Positions 11,062 to 20,650 of a stretch of 64,000 nt of DNA are shown in pieces. Positions within the stretch are counted from its first letter, which is position 1; each line of letters starts with the position of its first letter. Under the pieces are notes generated by a model. The model searched no databases. It was not told where the DNA came from and was given only the letters and a program-made list of their open reading frames with translations. The position numbers were made by a program, and so were the translations under genes. The DNA is from Paraconiothyrium sp. Pb-2020 (lineage: Eukaryota > Ascomycota > Dothideomycetes > Pleosporales > Didymosphaeriaceae): assembly GCA_022419385.1 (NCBI GenBank), contig JAJUBI010000006.1, positions 124,001 through 188,000 on the forward strand, given 5' to 3'.

Positions 11062-11795
11062 AATGCACATTCAACGACCTTCCGCCGAGCAAAGACATGG
11101 TTCCCTGTAGAAACACACCGATGGTGAGTAACAGGGGATTTGTGGGCAACCTTTGACTGCATGGCACACATATGCGAAGCGACTTACTTGGCTAAGACAT
11201 AATCTAGCTAGAAGTGACTGATAGTGGAGGCTGCTTTTCGTATCCTTTCCTTTTTTGGAAGTGTATGCTGGGATAGCACAGTAGTCTGACGCGTTATGCA
11301 TGCAGTTATGAAAAGCAAGACCATTGACAGCAAAAGTAGCTTGCCTTCCACTATTGCACGAAACTGTTGAAGTGATTAATCGTGAAAGCCGGGATCTGCA
11401 ACGCCTGGTAACATCACTTTTCGAACATTTGCTTCTCGGGAAGTAAATAGAAGTGTAGCACAGATAATCTTATTTAATTAAATTAAATGTGCACGTATCC
11501 GTGGGTCATCACCTGGGCAAGCTTTGTGCCACGTTCACACCCGCGCGTTATGCTTACCTAATCCCCTATATCTTGTTTGTCCCCGCACTTCAACACAACC
11601 AATCTTCTTCATTCGAAGCCAACTTCTGACGTCGATACTTTACGACCGCGGCGACTTCCAAAACCGGTGAACGCATACCGCTCGTGTCTTGTGCCTCTTG
11701 CCTCTTGCCGCCTTGGTCTGATAGAATCTGCGAATCACTAACAGCACTTGTGGACTTTGTAGTCATTAAAAGCGCCCGATTTCTTCGTTGAGAAC
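11062..11795. other. Intergenic between the tandem paralogues
   Basis: About 730 bp. It contains an AT-rich run near 11470-11490 (TTATTTAATTAAATTAAATG) and nothing that looks coding. Confidence 0.5.
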
Positions 11796-12883
11796 ATGGA
11801 GCTATTGAAGGACCGCAATCCTTCCCCTGGGCATTCAATCCACAAGGCGACGGAGACAACGACTGTGAGTTCCAATTGCCTGACTACCGTGCAATTTCTG
11901 ATAGTAGTTAGGACACGGAGAACGCTGTGGATGCTGGCAGTCATGACTCTGATGGCGGCAATTTGGCAGTCGTTATGAGAAGCATTACACCTAACCCAAT
12001 CCAATCCGAGGGGCACGAACAACAAGCCTCACAAGGAGCGTTCCGATTCCTAGATTTGCCAAAGGATATTCGATTGATGGTGTATGAGAGATGTCCCATG
12101 CCGAGAAGGCATTACGATGTTACAGTGAGGGAATGCTCAGGTGTCTATATCGTTGCTCCGTCACTCCCCACCAATTTGTTGAGAACATGTTCCGCCATCT
12201 ACGAAGAAGCAGCGGTCATCTTTCGACAGAGACAGCGCAAATACCTAACTACACAGCCTATAAAGATGATTGTCAAAATCTTCGGGAACGGCAGGAGCTA
12301 TCTCTTACACCACGTACGGCGCGTCATCTACCACTTATTGGATATCTACCAGGAGGGTGAGCACGACCTTCTTGACAAGACCTTGACTTTTCTACTGCAA
12401 GGGTTCAATTGGTCTAGTACGGGACCTCAAGAGAGCGGGAAGCAAGCGAACCATGTCGGAGTAACTGTTTGTCTCGATCTTGAAGAAGGATTACAGCGCG
12501 AGCATGGAGATTGGCTGCGTTGCAGTCTGCTGATGGAATTCAGTACTCTGCGGAAGGGCCTGCACACAAATCTTCTGCGAGAAAGGCCCCATTCATTACA
12601 GTCGGGTTGCATTCCTCACATAGAGCTTCGCCTCTGGAAAGGTGCCACGGCGCTTACGGGGAGTTCTAGAGAGAAACAACTATTCGGAGATAAAGAGTCA
12701 TGGGCTGAACGTGATTGGATGACATTTGGTGGGGGTGCTACCATTAAGTCGAAAGAGTGGGAGGAGGATTGGCATGAGGATTGGCAGGAGGATTGGGAGA
12801 AGGGTTGGAAGGAGGGGTGGGCAGAGGATGCGGAAGAGGATACGGAAGAGGATGCAGAAGAGGATGTCGAGGAGAGCACTTGA
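11796..12883 (+). CDS. F-box-like (2EXR-type) protein, tandem paralogue 2, with acidic Trp-rich repeat tail
   Basis: The model is 11796..11864 joined to 11912..12883, 346 aa. It shares with its upstream neighbour the short first exon (23 codons), the position of the intron, the block 'FRFLDLPKDIRLMVYERCPM' and the block 'LLRTCSAIYEEAAVIF'. It then diverges and ends in a tail made almost only of Glu, Asp, Trp, Lys and Gly. That tail is encoded by 12-nt tandem repeats (listed separately) and is absent from paralogue 1, so it is a recent lineage-specific addition. No signal peptide or membrane helix. The function is unknown beyond the likely protein-interaction role of the F-box-like domain. Confidence 0.75.
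12764..12871 (+). repeat. Coding 12-nt tandem repeat (Glu-Asp-Trp/Ala-x units)
   Basis: Nine in-frame 12-nt units. The first five read (E/K)-(D/G)-W-x, the last four E-D-(A/T/V)-E. The nucleotide core GAGGATTGG or GAGGATGCG is visible throughout. Such repeats change length easily by slippage. Confidence 0.85.
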
Positions 12884-13372
12884 CGACCTTACTCCGACTG
12901 AGACTGGAGGGAGATTGCCGAAGCGACCATGAATTTACTTCACAGCCGACAGGGCTAGCAGCTATAAGTTATCGAAGGCGGCCCAATTATCTTCGTCTTC
13001 ATTGTTTACACATTTGTATTGCGATAATAGTCGAAAGCGGTCAAGTGGTTGGAAGTGGTCATGTATCAAGCTGTTCGTCTTATGCAGGATCGAACATCGG
13101 AGACATAAATTGATGGATAGGAGGTATGGAACGACACATTAATTCTCGCTATGCTTACGCATGACCGCTTTTCCTGCTGGTAGTAGGAATCTGTGATTAT
13201 AGCGAAGTCTTGCGGCGACTTAATTGATTCGAAAGAATAAATCTGTACATTTCTAACCTAGAATAGATATGATCTAGCATTATCTAAAAAGATGCAATTT
13301 TCGCCTCCATTGCACTGCTCCTTATAATGGAAGATGCAATTTTCCCTTTGGATCAACCTAGACTCTACAACA
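12884..13372. other. Intergenic between convergent genes, with a short direct repeat
   Basis: About 490 bp between convergent genes. It holds two copies of AAGATGCAATTTTC about 40 bp apart (near 13289 and 13330) and AT-rich sequence at 13220-13290. No gene is seen. Confidence 0.5.
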
Positions 13373-14868
13373 TCACACCATCGACGACCCTGAGGCAAAA
13401 GCCGCTGAGTGGGTGGTGGGATCCGTGTTCGTAGACGAAGCGTTCAATGAATCGTGCGTATTCAATGATAATGTCGTTGGAGTCATCAATGACGGACTGT
13501 GAGTGGTGCTTGGGCTTGAGGCGGCATTTACAGCGATCCCCGTGACCATCGAGACATTAGGATACTGGCTCAAGCGGCCAGAAGATCCTGAGATCATGGA
13601 TGCTGCGGATGTTTGCGCCATTGCTAGGCGCCTTGCTTCCTTCTCTAGCGCTCGTTTACGGGCATCTTCATTTCTTGTCCTTTGGAGCTCTTCTGCGGCG
13701 GCTTGTGCATGCGCTTTCTTTCGTTCCTCTTCCTCCTTTCGTTCAGCTATTATGATGTTAGTAAAGCAAATCAAGTTGTACGGGGACAACAATTTACCGG
13801 AGCCGCGATGCTTTCGCCGTAATGGCAACGATACTCGTTGTGGATGGAAGACAGCATTCTCCTGGATAAATGAATCGCCTAGCACCATGTCGAAGGGCAA
13901 GTCGTCCGTAACGTGGAACTTGGTGGTGCGCATCTTATGCATGTTGACAGCGCACCACTTCAGGGTGATGGTGTGATATGTGTGATATTCTTGGTTGTTC
14001 AAACCGATGAACGTGTCTTCTTCTTCGACTAACAAGCTGGAGAGGTCATTAGAAACGATTAGCTCAGTTGGTACCAGATTGACATCGCTGCCAGTGTCGT
14101 ATTTGGCACGAACTGAAACCCATTGTGGCTGGGCCTTATCGGTCAAAGCTATTGTTCCGAACGTCAGACTTGGATTAGAATCAAAAGAGATACCCTTTGC
14201 AATAGTTTGGGTCACAACCCTTTCTGCCAAAGTAACGACATCTGCGATCGATTCCCGTCCGATGGACTCTTGTCCAACCGTGAACAAAGTAGCTCTTTCC
14301 AAATCGACGCTTCGCCCCGAGCGCGCACTGCCTTCAGGGTAAGACCGTTCGTGTCTGCTAATGTATTCCAAAAGCTGACTTTGAGAACCACTTCGATGAT
14401 TTTTGCTCTCAAGAAGCGTTCGCAAAAGGAAGCTAACATACACAAGACTTAGCAGAACCGATTACTCCTATATGAGAGCACAACATACCTCTGAGAGCTG
14501 GCTTGGAGAATAAGTACTCGGTCTCTAAAAGCTTTGTTCATTTTTTCGAGCTTCTCCCATGAAGCAAGTCCAGTAACTTGTCTCAAAACTCCCTTTTCTG
14601 ACCATTTCTGTTGGCGGACGACGACCTGCTCTGCAAGGCTTATGCATTGATGTGTAGCTTCTATCATCACTCCGGGAACGTCCCCATCTGGAACAGTCTT
14701 GGTCATAGCTGCACAGTCTTCAAGTATTTGCATCGATAGGGTGTAATCTTGGAGGAGTGAGGCGTGTTCTTTTCCCCCTGGAATGACAGGGGCGCCGACG
14801 AGGCTATTGAAGGATGCTACTACACGTACGAGGCCCAGCACTAGGCCAGCGGCTTCTACTCCCGACAT
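13373..14868 (-). CDS. Retropepsin-like aspartic protease with a fungal signalling-type N-terminal domain
   Basis: The model is complement(13373..14432, 14489..14868), 479 aa. Residues 1-126 ('MSGVEAAGLVLGLVRVVASF' onward) are helical. They resemble the HeLo/SesA-like N-terminal domains of fungal NLR-type and prion-signalling proteins: a hydrophobic first helix, then charged helices. A retropepsin-like domain follows with the catalytic motif 'AKYDTGSDVNLVP' (Asp-Thr-Gly, about residues 239-241) and the second conserved block 'LPFDMVLGDSFIQ'. Next comes a Glu/Arg/Ala-rich coiled coil ('ERKEEEERKKAHAQAAAEEL') and a Ser/Thr-rich tail. The intron (56 bp) restores one frame across the junction. 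A single DTG suggests an obligate dimer, as in retroviral-type pepsins. There is no reverse transcriptase or integrase nearby, so this is a stand-alone domesticated or cellular protease, not a retroelement. The N-terminal family assignment is inference. Confidence 0.72.
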
Positions 14869-15289
14869 GGCCGTGTAAATTTGGTCCTTGAAGGATACAA
14901 TCGACTGGAGACTTCAGCTTCGATGGTTGATCGATGATGGAGATGATGTACGTTACGTTGGCTTCATCCGTCTGACACTCGAGAATCATTAAAAGAAAGA
15001 AGGCTGAGGCTCAGCGATAGAATTAGCTCTAACCCTCCCGTATTCGTTATATTCCAGCCAATAGTCAAACACTGTATACAATGGTGGCGCATTCAGCCCC
15101 ACATCTTCCGCAGAGCCAAGTATCGTCACGCGCTCAGCTACTCAGCCTTGGGTGGTAGGAACAACTCGTGAGTCTTAGCAGGATATCCATATCAACATTC
15201 TCTAAAAGCCACTAGACTCGAGCTTCGAGCTCCAAATCACCCAAACCGCTGTCCACCTTGTCTCAACGACTGCGAGAGTCAACGGAAAC
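14869..15289. promoter_or_regulatory. Divergent promoter region
   Basis: 421 bp between two start codons pointing away from each other (retropepsin gene and DUF6594 gene). No TATA box or repeated motif stands out. Shared regulation is possible but not shown. Confidence 0.4.
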
Positions 15290-16332
15290 ATGGCTGCTCC
15301 GCAACTAGCTGAGCCGCAAGGCTACCATAGGCTTGCTGATTTGATGGGGCACTATCATGAGGCGGCAATCTTTCGACGATTTGGGGGCCTCAACATGCTC
15401 AACCTGCTAAGCTTACAAGCAGAGCTTGTCGATCTGCAAGTTCAGTTTCGCGATCTGTGGGCTGAAGATGACACTTCAACCGATTCCGGTGAAAAACAAT
15501 TCTCTACGTATTTTCGAGTATTGCGGAACTCAGAAAATAGCCTACAGTATGAGAAATTGTTGGAGATCCGTCAGAAACTGCAGGATTATAGTAAGCTTGG
15601 CAATGTTACCTATTTTTAAACATGCCTAACAGCCAACAATTGTTTGTAGACGCTGCTTTGATACAAACAGCGCAGATTGGGCGAATGCCTCACCCGGAAC
15701 AGTCAGATGTGCAGTTCCTACGTGACTGGCTCGGCGGCATCGGTGAGGGAGAAAACTTCCTTCATGGCAGTGAAATGTACACGTGGGAACTGCCAACAGC
15801 GAGTCCCTCCAGAGAACACAAGTTCTTAGAGAAAGACTTGTTGACTCTTTACAAAGCCACGGAGGAGCAGGATGTCTTTTCGAGGATCTTGTCCTCTTCA
15901 ATACTAGACTTCTGGAACTGGCTGCGAACCTTCCGCTCATGGAGACGACGTCAAATTCTTTCCTCGAGTACAGGCCTCAATTTTCAGAAGTCTATAGATC
16001 CTCAAAGTGGGATCCTTCACTACAGCGACAGTGGTCTTTTGAGGTTCAACAACATCTTGATCAGTGTCATTTCTGCAGCGCTGCCTATTGCCGCCGTTGT
16101 CGCATTGTACTTCATAAAGACTGAAGGTGGACGCCTCGGTGCCATGGCAGGCTTTACAGTCGTGTTCGCTCTGGCACTTGCTTGCTTCACTAATGCGCGA
16201 AGATTGGAGATTGCGGCTTCGACTGCAGCGTGAGTACAGTCTGATTTGTTGATAGGCGTGATGGTTAACGCGATGTCTAGATTCGCTGCTGTGGAGGTAG
16301 TCTTCATTGGAAGTAATCTGGGCAAGGATTGA
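15290..16332 (+). CDS. DUF6594 family membrane protein
   Basis: The model is 15290..15590, 15650..16229, 16281..16332, 310 aa. The N-terminus 'GYHRLADLMGHYHEAAIFRR' and 'LNMLNLLSLQAELVDLQ' is the hallmark of the DUF6594 family. The C-terminus has two or three hydrophobic helices ('LISVISAALPIAAVVALYFI', then 'AGFTVVFALALACFT'). The last exon of only 52 bp adds 'FAAVEVVFIGSN', which completes the conserved last helix and gives a natural stop. Both introns (59 and 51 bp) have good donors. These proteins are abundant in filamentous fungi and often lie near HET or NLR-type genes, but their activity is unknown. Here the divergent neighbour also has a signalling-type domain. Confidence 0.85.
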
Positions 16333-16919
16333 TAGCTTGTTCCTCTTGGATTCAGGTACGGCACTTCGAGGCACAAATTGATGCTGAATGGCAGGCTTAG
16401 TCGCGCAGCGGGAAGGATGCGAGTTAGCTTACTAAAGTCGTGTTATGTGTATAGGCGTAGTTGAGAGACGCAGCCTACTTTAACTGTATATCATGATTGG
16501 GGAGCGCCTTAGACGTCCTGGGGATTACGATAAGAATTTGGTCAAACATCTGGGAGAATGAGGAGGGGAGAGAAGGGCCGCCGACCTGTAATTATAATCA
16601 ACATATTGGGTCAGCTTGAATGGCTCGGAATACTTCTTATGTAGGGCATGGAATGAATCTGCAGAAACAGAGGGCAGGGTTTATATAGAGGACACACAAT
16701 CGATTTCGATCCGTCGTGCAAGTCTTTTTCGTTGGCATCTGAAATGCATCTTAGTTGGAACATCCACAAATCGCAGTCGGTGAATGGGCTAAGCAGATGG
16801 GTACCTGAGACACGTCACGTGCACGGAGAAAGCCGAGACGCGCTAGTGAGCTCATCGCCAAAAGTTAAACCAGCGCTCACCTTTGCGACAACCAACTCAG
16901 ATCACCTACCCACCACATA
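16333..16919. other. Intergenic, promoter of prp46
   Basis: About 590 bp, no gene. A TTTATATAG element lies near 16680-16690, about 230 bp before the prp46 start. The last 60 bp are A/C-rich, as is usual before fungal housekeeping start codons. Confidence 0.5.
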
Positions 16920-18350
16920 ATGGCCGACACATTACCGAGCACCGCCGCCGATAATGCCGTCCGCGCATCCGCGAAACGAACGCGCGAGATATTCGCAGCC
17001 GATACGCTTCAATATCCGTCCACAGGCCTCGACAGCACGCGTGTGTCGACGCGAATACACCAAGAATACCACCATGTGCAGGAGCTGCCTGCTGCCCTAG
17101 CCGCGAAAATGGCTACGGCGGCGACCACAGCTGCAGAAAAGAGAAGGAAGATAAAGAACGCAAATGCAGAGGAACAGGCATCAGATCCAACGATGCGCAA
17201 GATGATTGCAGCGTCGTCGGAGAAGGCAGAAAAGGCGAAAGAGGCACAGACGATGGCGTTGACAGTACGGTCCGGCAAAGGCGCCGCGCCGAACGCCCAT
17301 GGACCCACGCCCATGCGCGATACGCCGTCTACTGCTTTGGTGCGGAAGGATACTGTTAGAGCGGTGAAGCCAGACTGGCATGCACCTTGGAAACCTTTCA
17401 GAGTTATCAGCGGACACATGGGATGGGTGCGCTCGTTGGCAGTCGAGCCGGACAACCAATGGTTTGCCAGTGGAGCCGCCGATAGAACTATCAAGATCTG
17501 GGATTTGGCTACTGGTACATTGAAGTTGACCTTGACTGGTCACATCAGTGCCGTTAGAGGCTTGGCCGTATCTCCTAGGCACCCATATCTGTTTTCCTGC
17601 GGCGAGGACAAGATGGTGAAGTGCTGGGATCTCGAGACGAACAAGGTTATCCGACACTACCACGGCCACTTGAGCGGAGTCTACAGCCTTAGCCTGCATC
17701 CTACACTCGATGTGCTTGTCACCGGTGGACGCGATGGTGTCGCCAGAGTGTGGGACATGCGAACACGCACCAACATCCACGTTATGGGTGGCCATAAGGG
17801 CACCATTTCAGACCTGCAATGCCAGGAGGCTGACCCGCAAGTGATTACCGGCTCCATGGACTCCACTATCCGTTTGTGGGATCTGGCCGCAAACAAGACT
17901 ATGGCTGTCTTGACCCACCACAAGAAAGCCGTACGAGCACTTACCATCCACCCTTCAGAGTTCACATTCGCATCTGGTTCCGCTCAGTCGATAAAGCAGT
18001 TCAAGTGTCCTGAAGGTGCCTTCATGCAAAACTTCAATGGCCACAATTCCATCATCAATACTCTTTCCGTCAACGAAGACAACGTCATGTTCTCAGGTGG
18101 TGACGATGGAACGGTGTCTTTCTGGGACTGGAAGACGGGACACCGCTTCCAGCAAACCGATTCAATTGCTCAGCCTGGTTCGTTGGAAGCCGAAGCGGGC
18201 ATCATGTGCTCTACTTTCGATAAGACCGGTCTGCGTCTCATCACAGGTGAATCGGACAAGTCGATCAAGCTTTGGAAGCAGGACGACAATGCGACGGAAG
18301 ACTCGCACCCGCTTGATTGGAAACCCACGCTCGGTCGGCAGAAGTTTTAA
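16920..18350 (+). CDS. prp46: Pre-mRNA-splicing factor PRP46 (PLRG1/PRL1-type WD40 protein)
   Basis: A single exon of 476 aa, a usual length for the family. Residues 1-150 are low-complexity and charged, with a coiled-coil-prone segment. From about residue 155 ('PWKPFRVISGHMGWVRSLAV') seven WD40 repeats follow, with clear GH...WD pairs, for example 'GAADRTIKIWDLATGTLKLT', 'GGRDGVARVWDMRTRTNIHV' and 'GSMDSTIRLWDLAANKTMAV'. The order and wording of these blades match PLRG1/Prp46. Prp46 is a core subunit of the Prp19-associated complex of the activated spliceosome and acts in the nucleus. No intron is visible. Confidence 0.95.
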   Translation: MADTLPSTAADNAVRASAKRTREIFAADTLQYPSTGLDSTRVSTRIHQEYHHVQELPAALAAKMATAATTAAEKRRKIKNANAEEQASDPTMRKMIAASSEKAEKAKEAQTMALTVRSGKGAAPNAHGPTPMRDTPSTALVRKDTVRAVKPDWHAPWKPFRVISGHMGWVRSLAVEPDNQWFASGAADRTIKIWDLATGTLKLTLTGHISAVRGLAVSPRHPYLFSCGEDKMVKCWDLETNKVIRHYHGHLSGVYSLSLHPTLDVLVTGGRDGVARVWDMRTRTNIHVMGGHKGTISDLQCQEADPQVITGSMDSTIRLWDLAANKTMAVLTHHKKAVRALTIHPSEFTFASGSAQSIKQFKCPEGAFMQNFNGHNSIINTLSVNEDNVMFSGGDDGTVSFWDWKTGHRFQQTDSIAQPGSLEAEAGIMCSTFDKTGLRLITGESDKSIKLWKQDDNATEDSHPLDWKPTLGRQKF

Positions 18351-20650
18351 GCCATCAGCCGATGGAGTTTGAAAGGATTGCAATATCAGGTGTCAGACAC
18401 AGATCGACCCACGCTTCCGGTGTTAGACGAGAACCGCGCGCGCGTTTAGGTTCTGACAGCCGCTTCCGGCTCGCGGAAAGAGCCGCGATCGGCAGTATGT
18501 GCGGGCTTGTGTTGGTGACAACAACGAAGGAGAGGGCGTCCCGATGTCACCAGTCAAAACATCTCAGGGCTGCGTTCTAGGTTCGCCGCTGAGTACGGAT
18601 ACTACAAAGGTCGATGACGCTCTCTGAAGCGCCTACGGAGCCATTCAGGAATAAGAAGTAGCGGCCTCAAGCAAAGCTAATGAGAAGGAACGCCTGGTGG
18701 CCGACCCAAAGCCCCCGTTCGCATGCGAGAGAGACCATGTATTATAAAGCCCGCCACAACGGCATTCTGATACCCCATACCAATGTACATGTGTGCCCAA
18801 TGAAGCGTTTTCCATGCCAAACCAACAATCGTATACATGTATGCCTCCGACTAATGCATCAGTCAGTACGCAACGCAGGCCAAGCAGATCCCCCAAAGGC
18901 TCCCCACTACACAACCTCCATCCCTCACAGCCGCTCCAACACCAACACTCATCCCACACTTACCTATTTTCTATATTTCAAACATCTGTGAAGCCGTACC
19001 CCCATCCCACCTACATACCCCCCTACCCCCCAACCTCCAACACCCTCGCACGTCACCACGCCTCACATGCCCCCATCGTACGCTCCCCTCGCATACGTAC
19101 GGTAAACCTCAATCGCGCACACTAGCATGTACACATCCGATGTGGTCCCCGAGCCGCCTCGCCTCGCCTCGTCGCACGCTACCTGCGCGAACCAGGGCGG
19201 CAGCAGAGTGGAGCGGAGCGTAAGCACCCTGTTCCCACCTCAGGCGCGAGGCAGCGGCTTGCGTGCGTGCTTGCTTGCGTGCATACCTCTCGCGTGGGGT
19301 CCACTTAGTGCACGAAAGCGGGCCGGCCGAACTATTGTATACGAGCTGTGTTTACGCTGGCGCAAAGCGCATGCGTGCCTAGTCCCAAAGCGGCAATTTA
19401 CGCAGCGGGCTGCGAAGCGCAGTTCCAAGCACCGAGGCGTGCAGTTGATTGCGGGCGCGCGGGGAGATATGTTGCGAGGTGGGGCATGGTGTCATGGCTG
19501 TGCTGGCTGGGGGTATCGCATATGGGTCCTGCGTCGAGCAGGCAAGCGATTAAGCTTGCGGTGCAGTACGGCTGTAGTCGAGCAGGGCAGCGGTTCTGCC
19601 TGCACGATACGATACATTAGTCTAGTCGTCGGCGAGGTTCAGTGGAGCCGCACGGTGGGCGCGACTGCTATGCTATGCTATGCTACTGTATCTATGCATG
19701 CAAGGACAGACTAGATCGATGTAACGAAACGGACTGTCTATTCGCAGTGGCTTCTTGCCTACTGCGTGGAATGGGCATTGTGTTCCTTGCACGTTCGCAC
19801 TTGGGGCTGAAAGCGAGAGGCAGCAGGCCAGCTCGGCGACGTTATGTAGCGAGCGGAGACCACCGTGCCATTGAGCGTCGACTGCGCGAAACAGGGCACC
19901 CGTACTACCAGCCATCTACAGAAACAAGTCTTCGTCTTCAAAGGTACTGCAAACAAGAGGCATGGTGTACGCAGCGTAAACTCCGTCCTCGTACTGTACC
20001 CTCCAGTCCATCCTGCACCCCCGTCACACACATGCACCCATGCAGCTCAGTTACATTCCTAGCGCCACAACCCTTTCCCGCGTTCCAGAAGGACCCCAAA
20101 GAACGAAAGATACGAGCCCTCAGGACCCGAGCCACGCACACCCGGGAGCGCTTCGCGCAGGCCAGAGCGAGACAGTCCCCGCGTCCCTTGTACGACTGCA
20201 CGCGGGGCTTACCGCAACAGGAAGGACGGACGTTGCAGCACCGTGTGGGTGGCGGCCACGCGGTGCCAACCACCGCGAACCGTATTCACGGGGTCACGAG
20301 GGGTTCGTTCGGAGCCGGGAGGCGCGTACACTACGCCCGGACATGGACAATGGTTTGCATTTGATTGGGTGTGTGAGGGGGGGCAGTGGGAGTACAACGG
20401 TTTGAGCCTGCGACGCGGCGGGAGAAAATGCGATGGCGAACGCGATGGAAGCGGGCGATACGATTGTCGACACGCGCACTTGATAGTTTCGCGTAGAGTC
20501 CGGTGAGAATACGGTAGTATCGAGAGGGGTATATGAGCTGTGCTATAGGGTGCGGGTGCCCCTCATCGCCGACGAAGGTATGCCTCCTGATGAACTCTTC
20601 CTGCAGCATGGCGCCGGCCAGGGAATCCATACTCGTGGTACAGGCTCAGC
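18351..20650. other. 2.3 kb gene-free interval between the 3' ends of prp46 and orc1
   Basis: Long for a convergent intergenic region in a compact fungal genome. Composition changes along it: a C-rich, G-poor segment at about 18890-19110, then GC-rich sequence with many short overlapping open frames on both strands and no recognisable protein. A short run of the (GCTAT) motif sits near 19665-19685. The open frames look like chance products of GC-rich DNA. Confidence 0.45.
19665..19686 (+). repeat. Short TGCTA-type microsatellite
   Basis: TGCTATGCTATGCTATGCTAC: about four units of the same pentanucleotide seen at 7021. Confidence 0.8.

Noticed and set aside
13373..14443. Retroelement gag-pol fragment
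   Set aside because: There is a DTG protease domain, but no reverse transcriptase, RNase H, integrase, zinc knuckle or LTR nearby, and the gene has an intron and a cellular N-terminal domain.
19127..20364. Large overlapping open frames on the plus strand
   Set aside because: GC-rich DNA gives long chance frames. Compositions are Arg/Cys/Ser-heavy, several frames are open at once, and there is no family resemblance.
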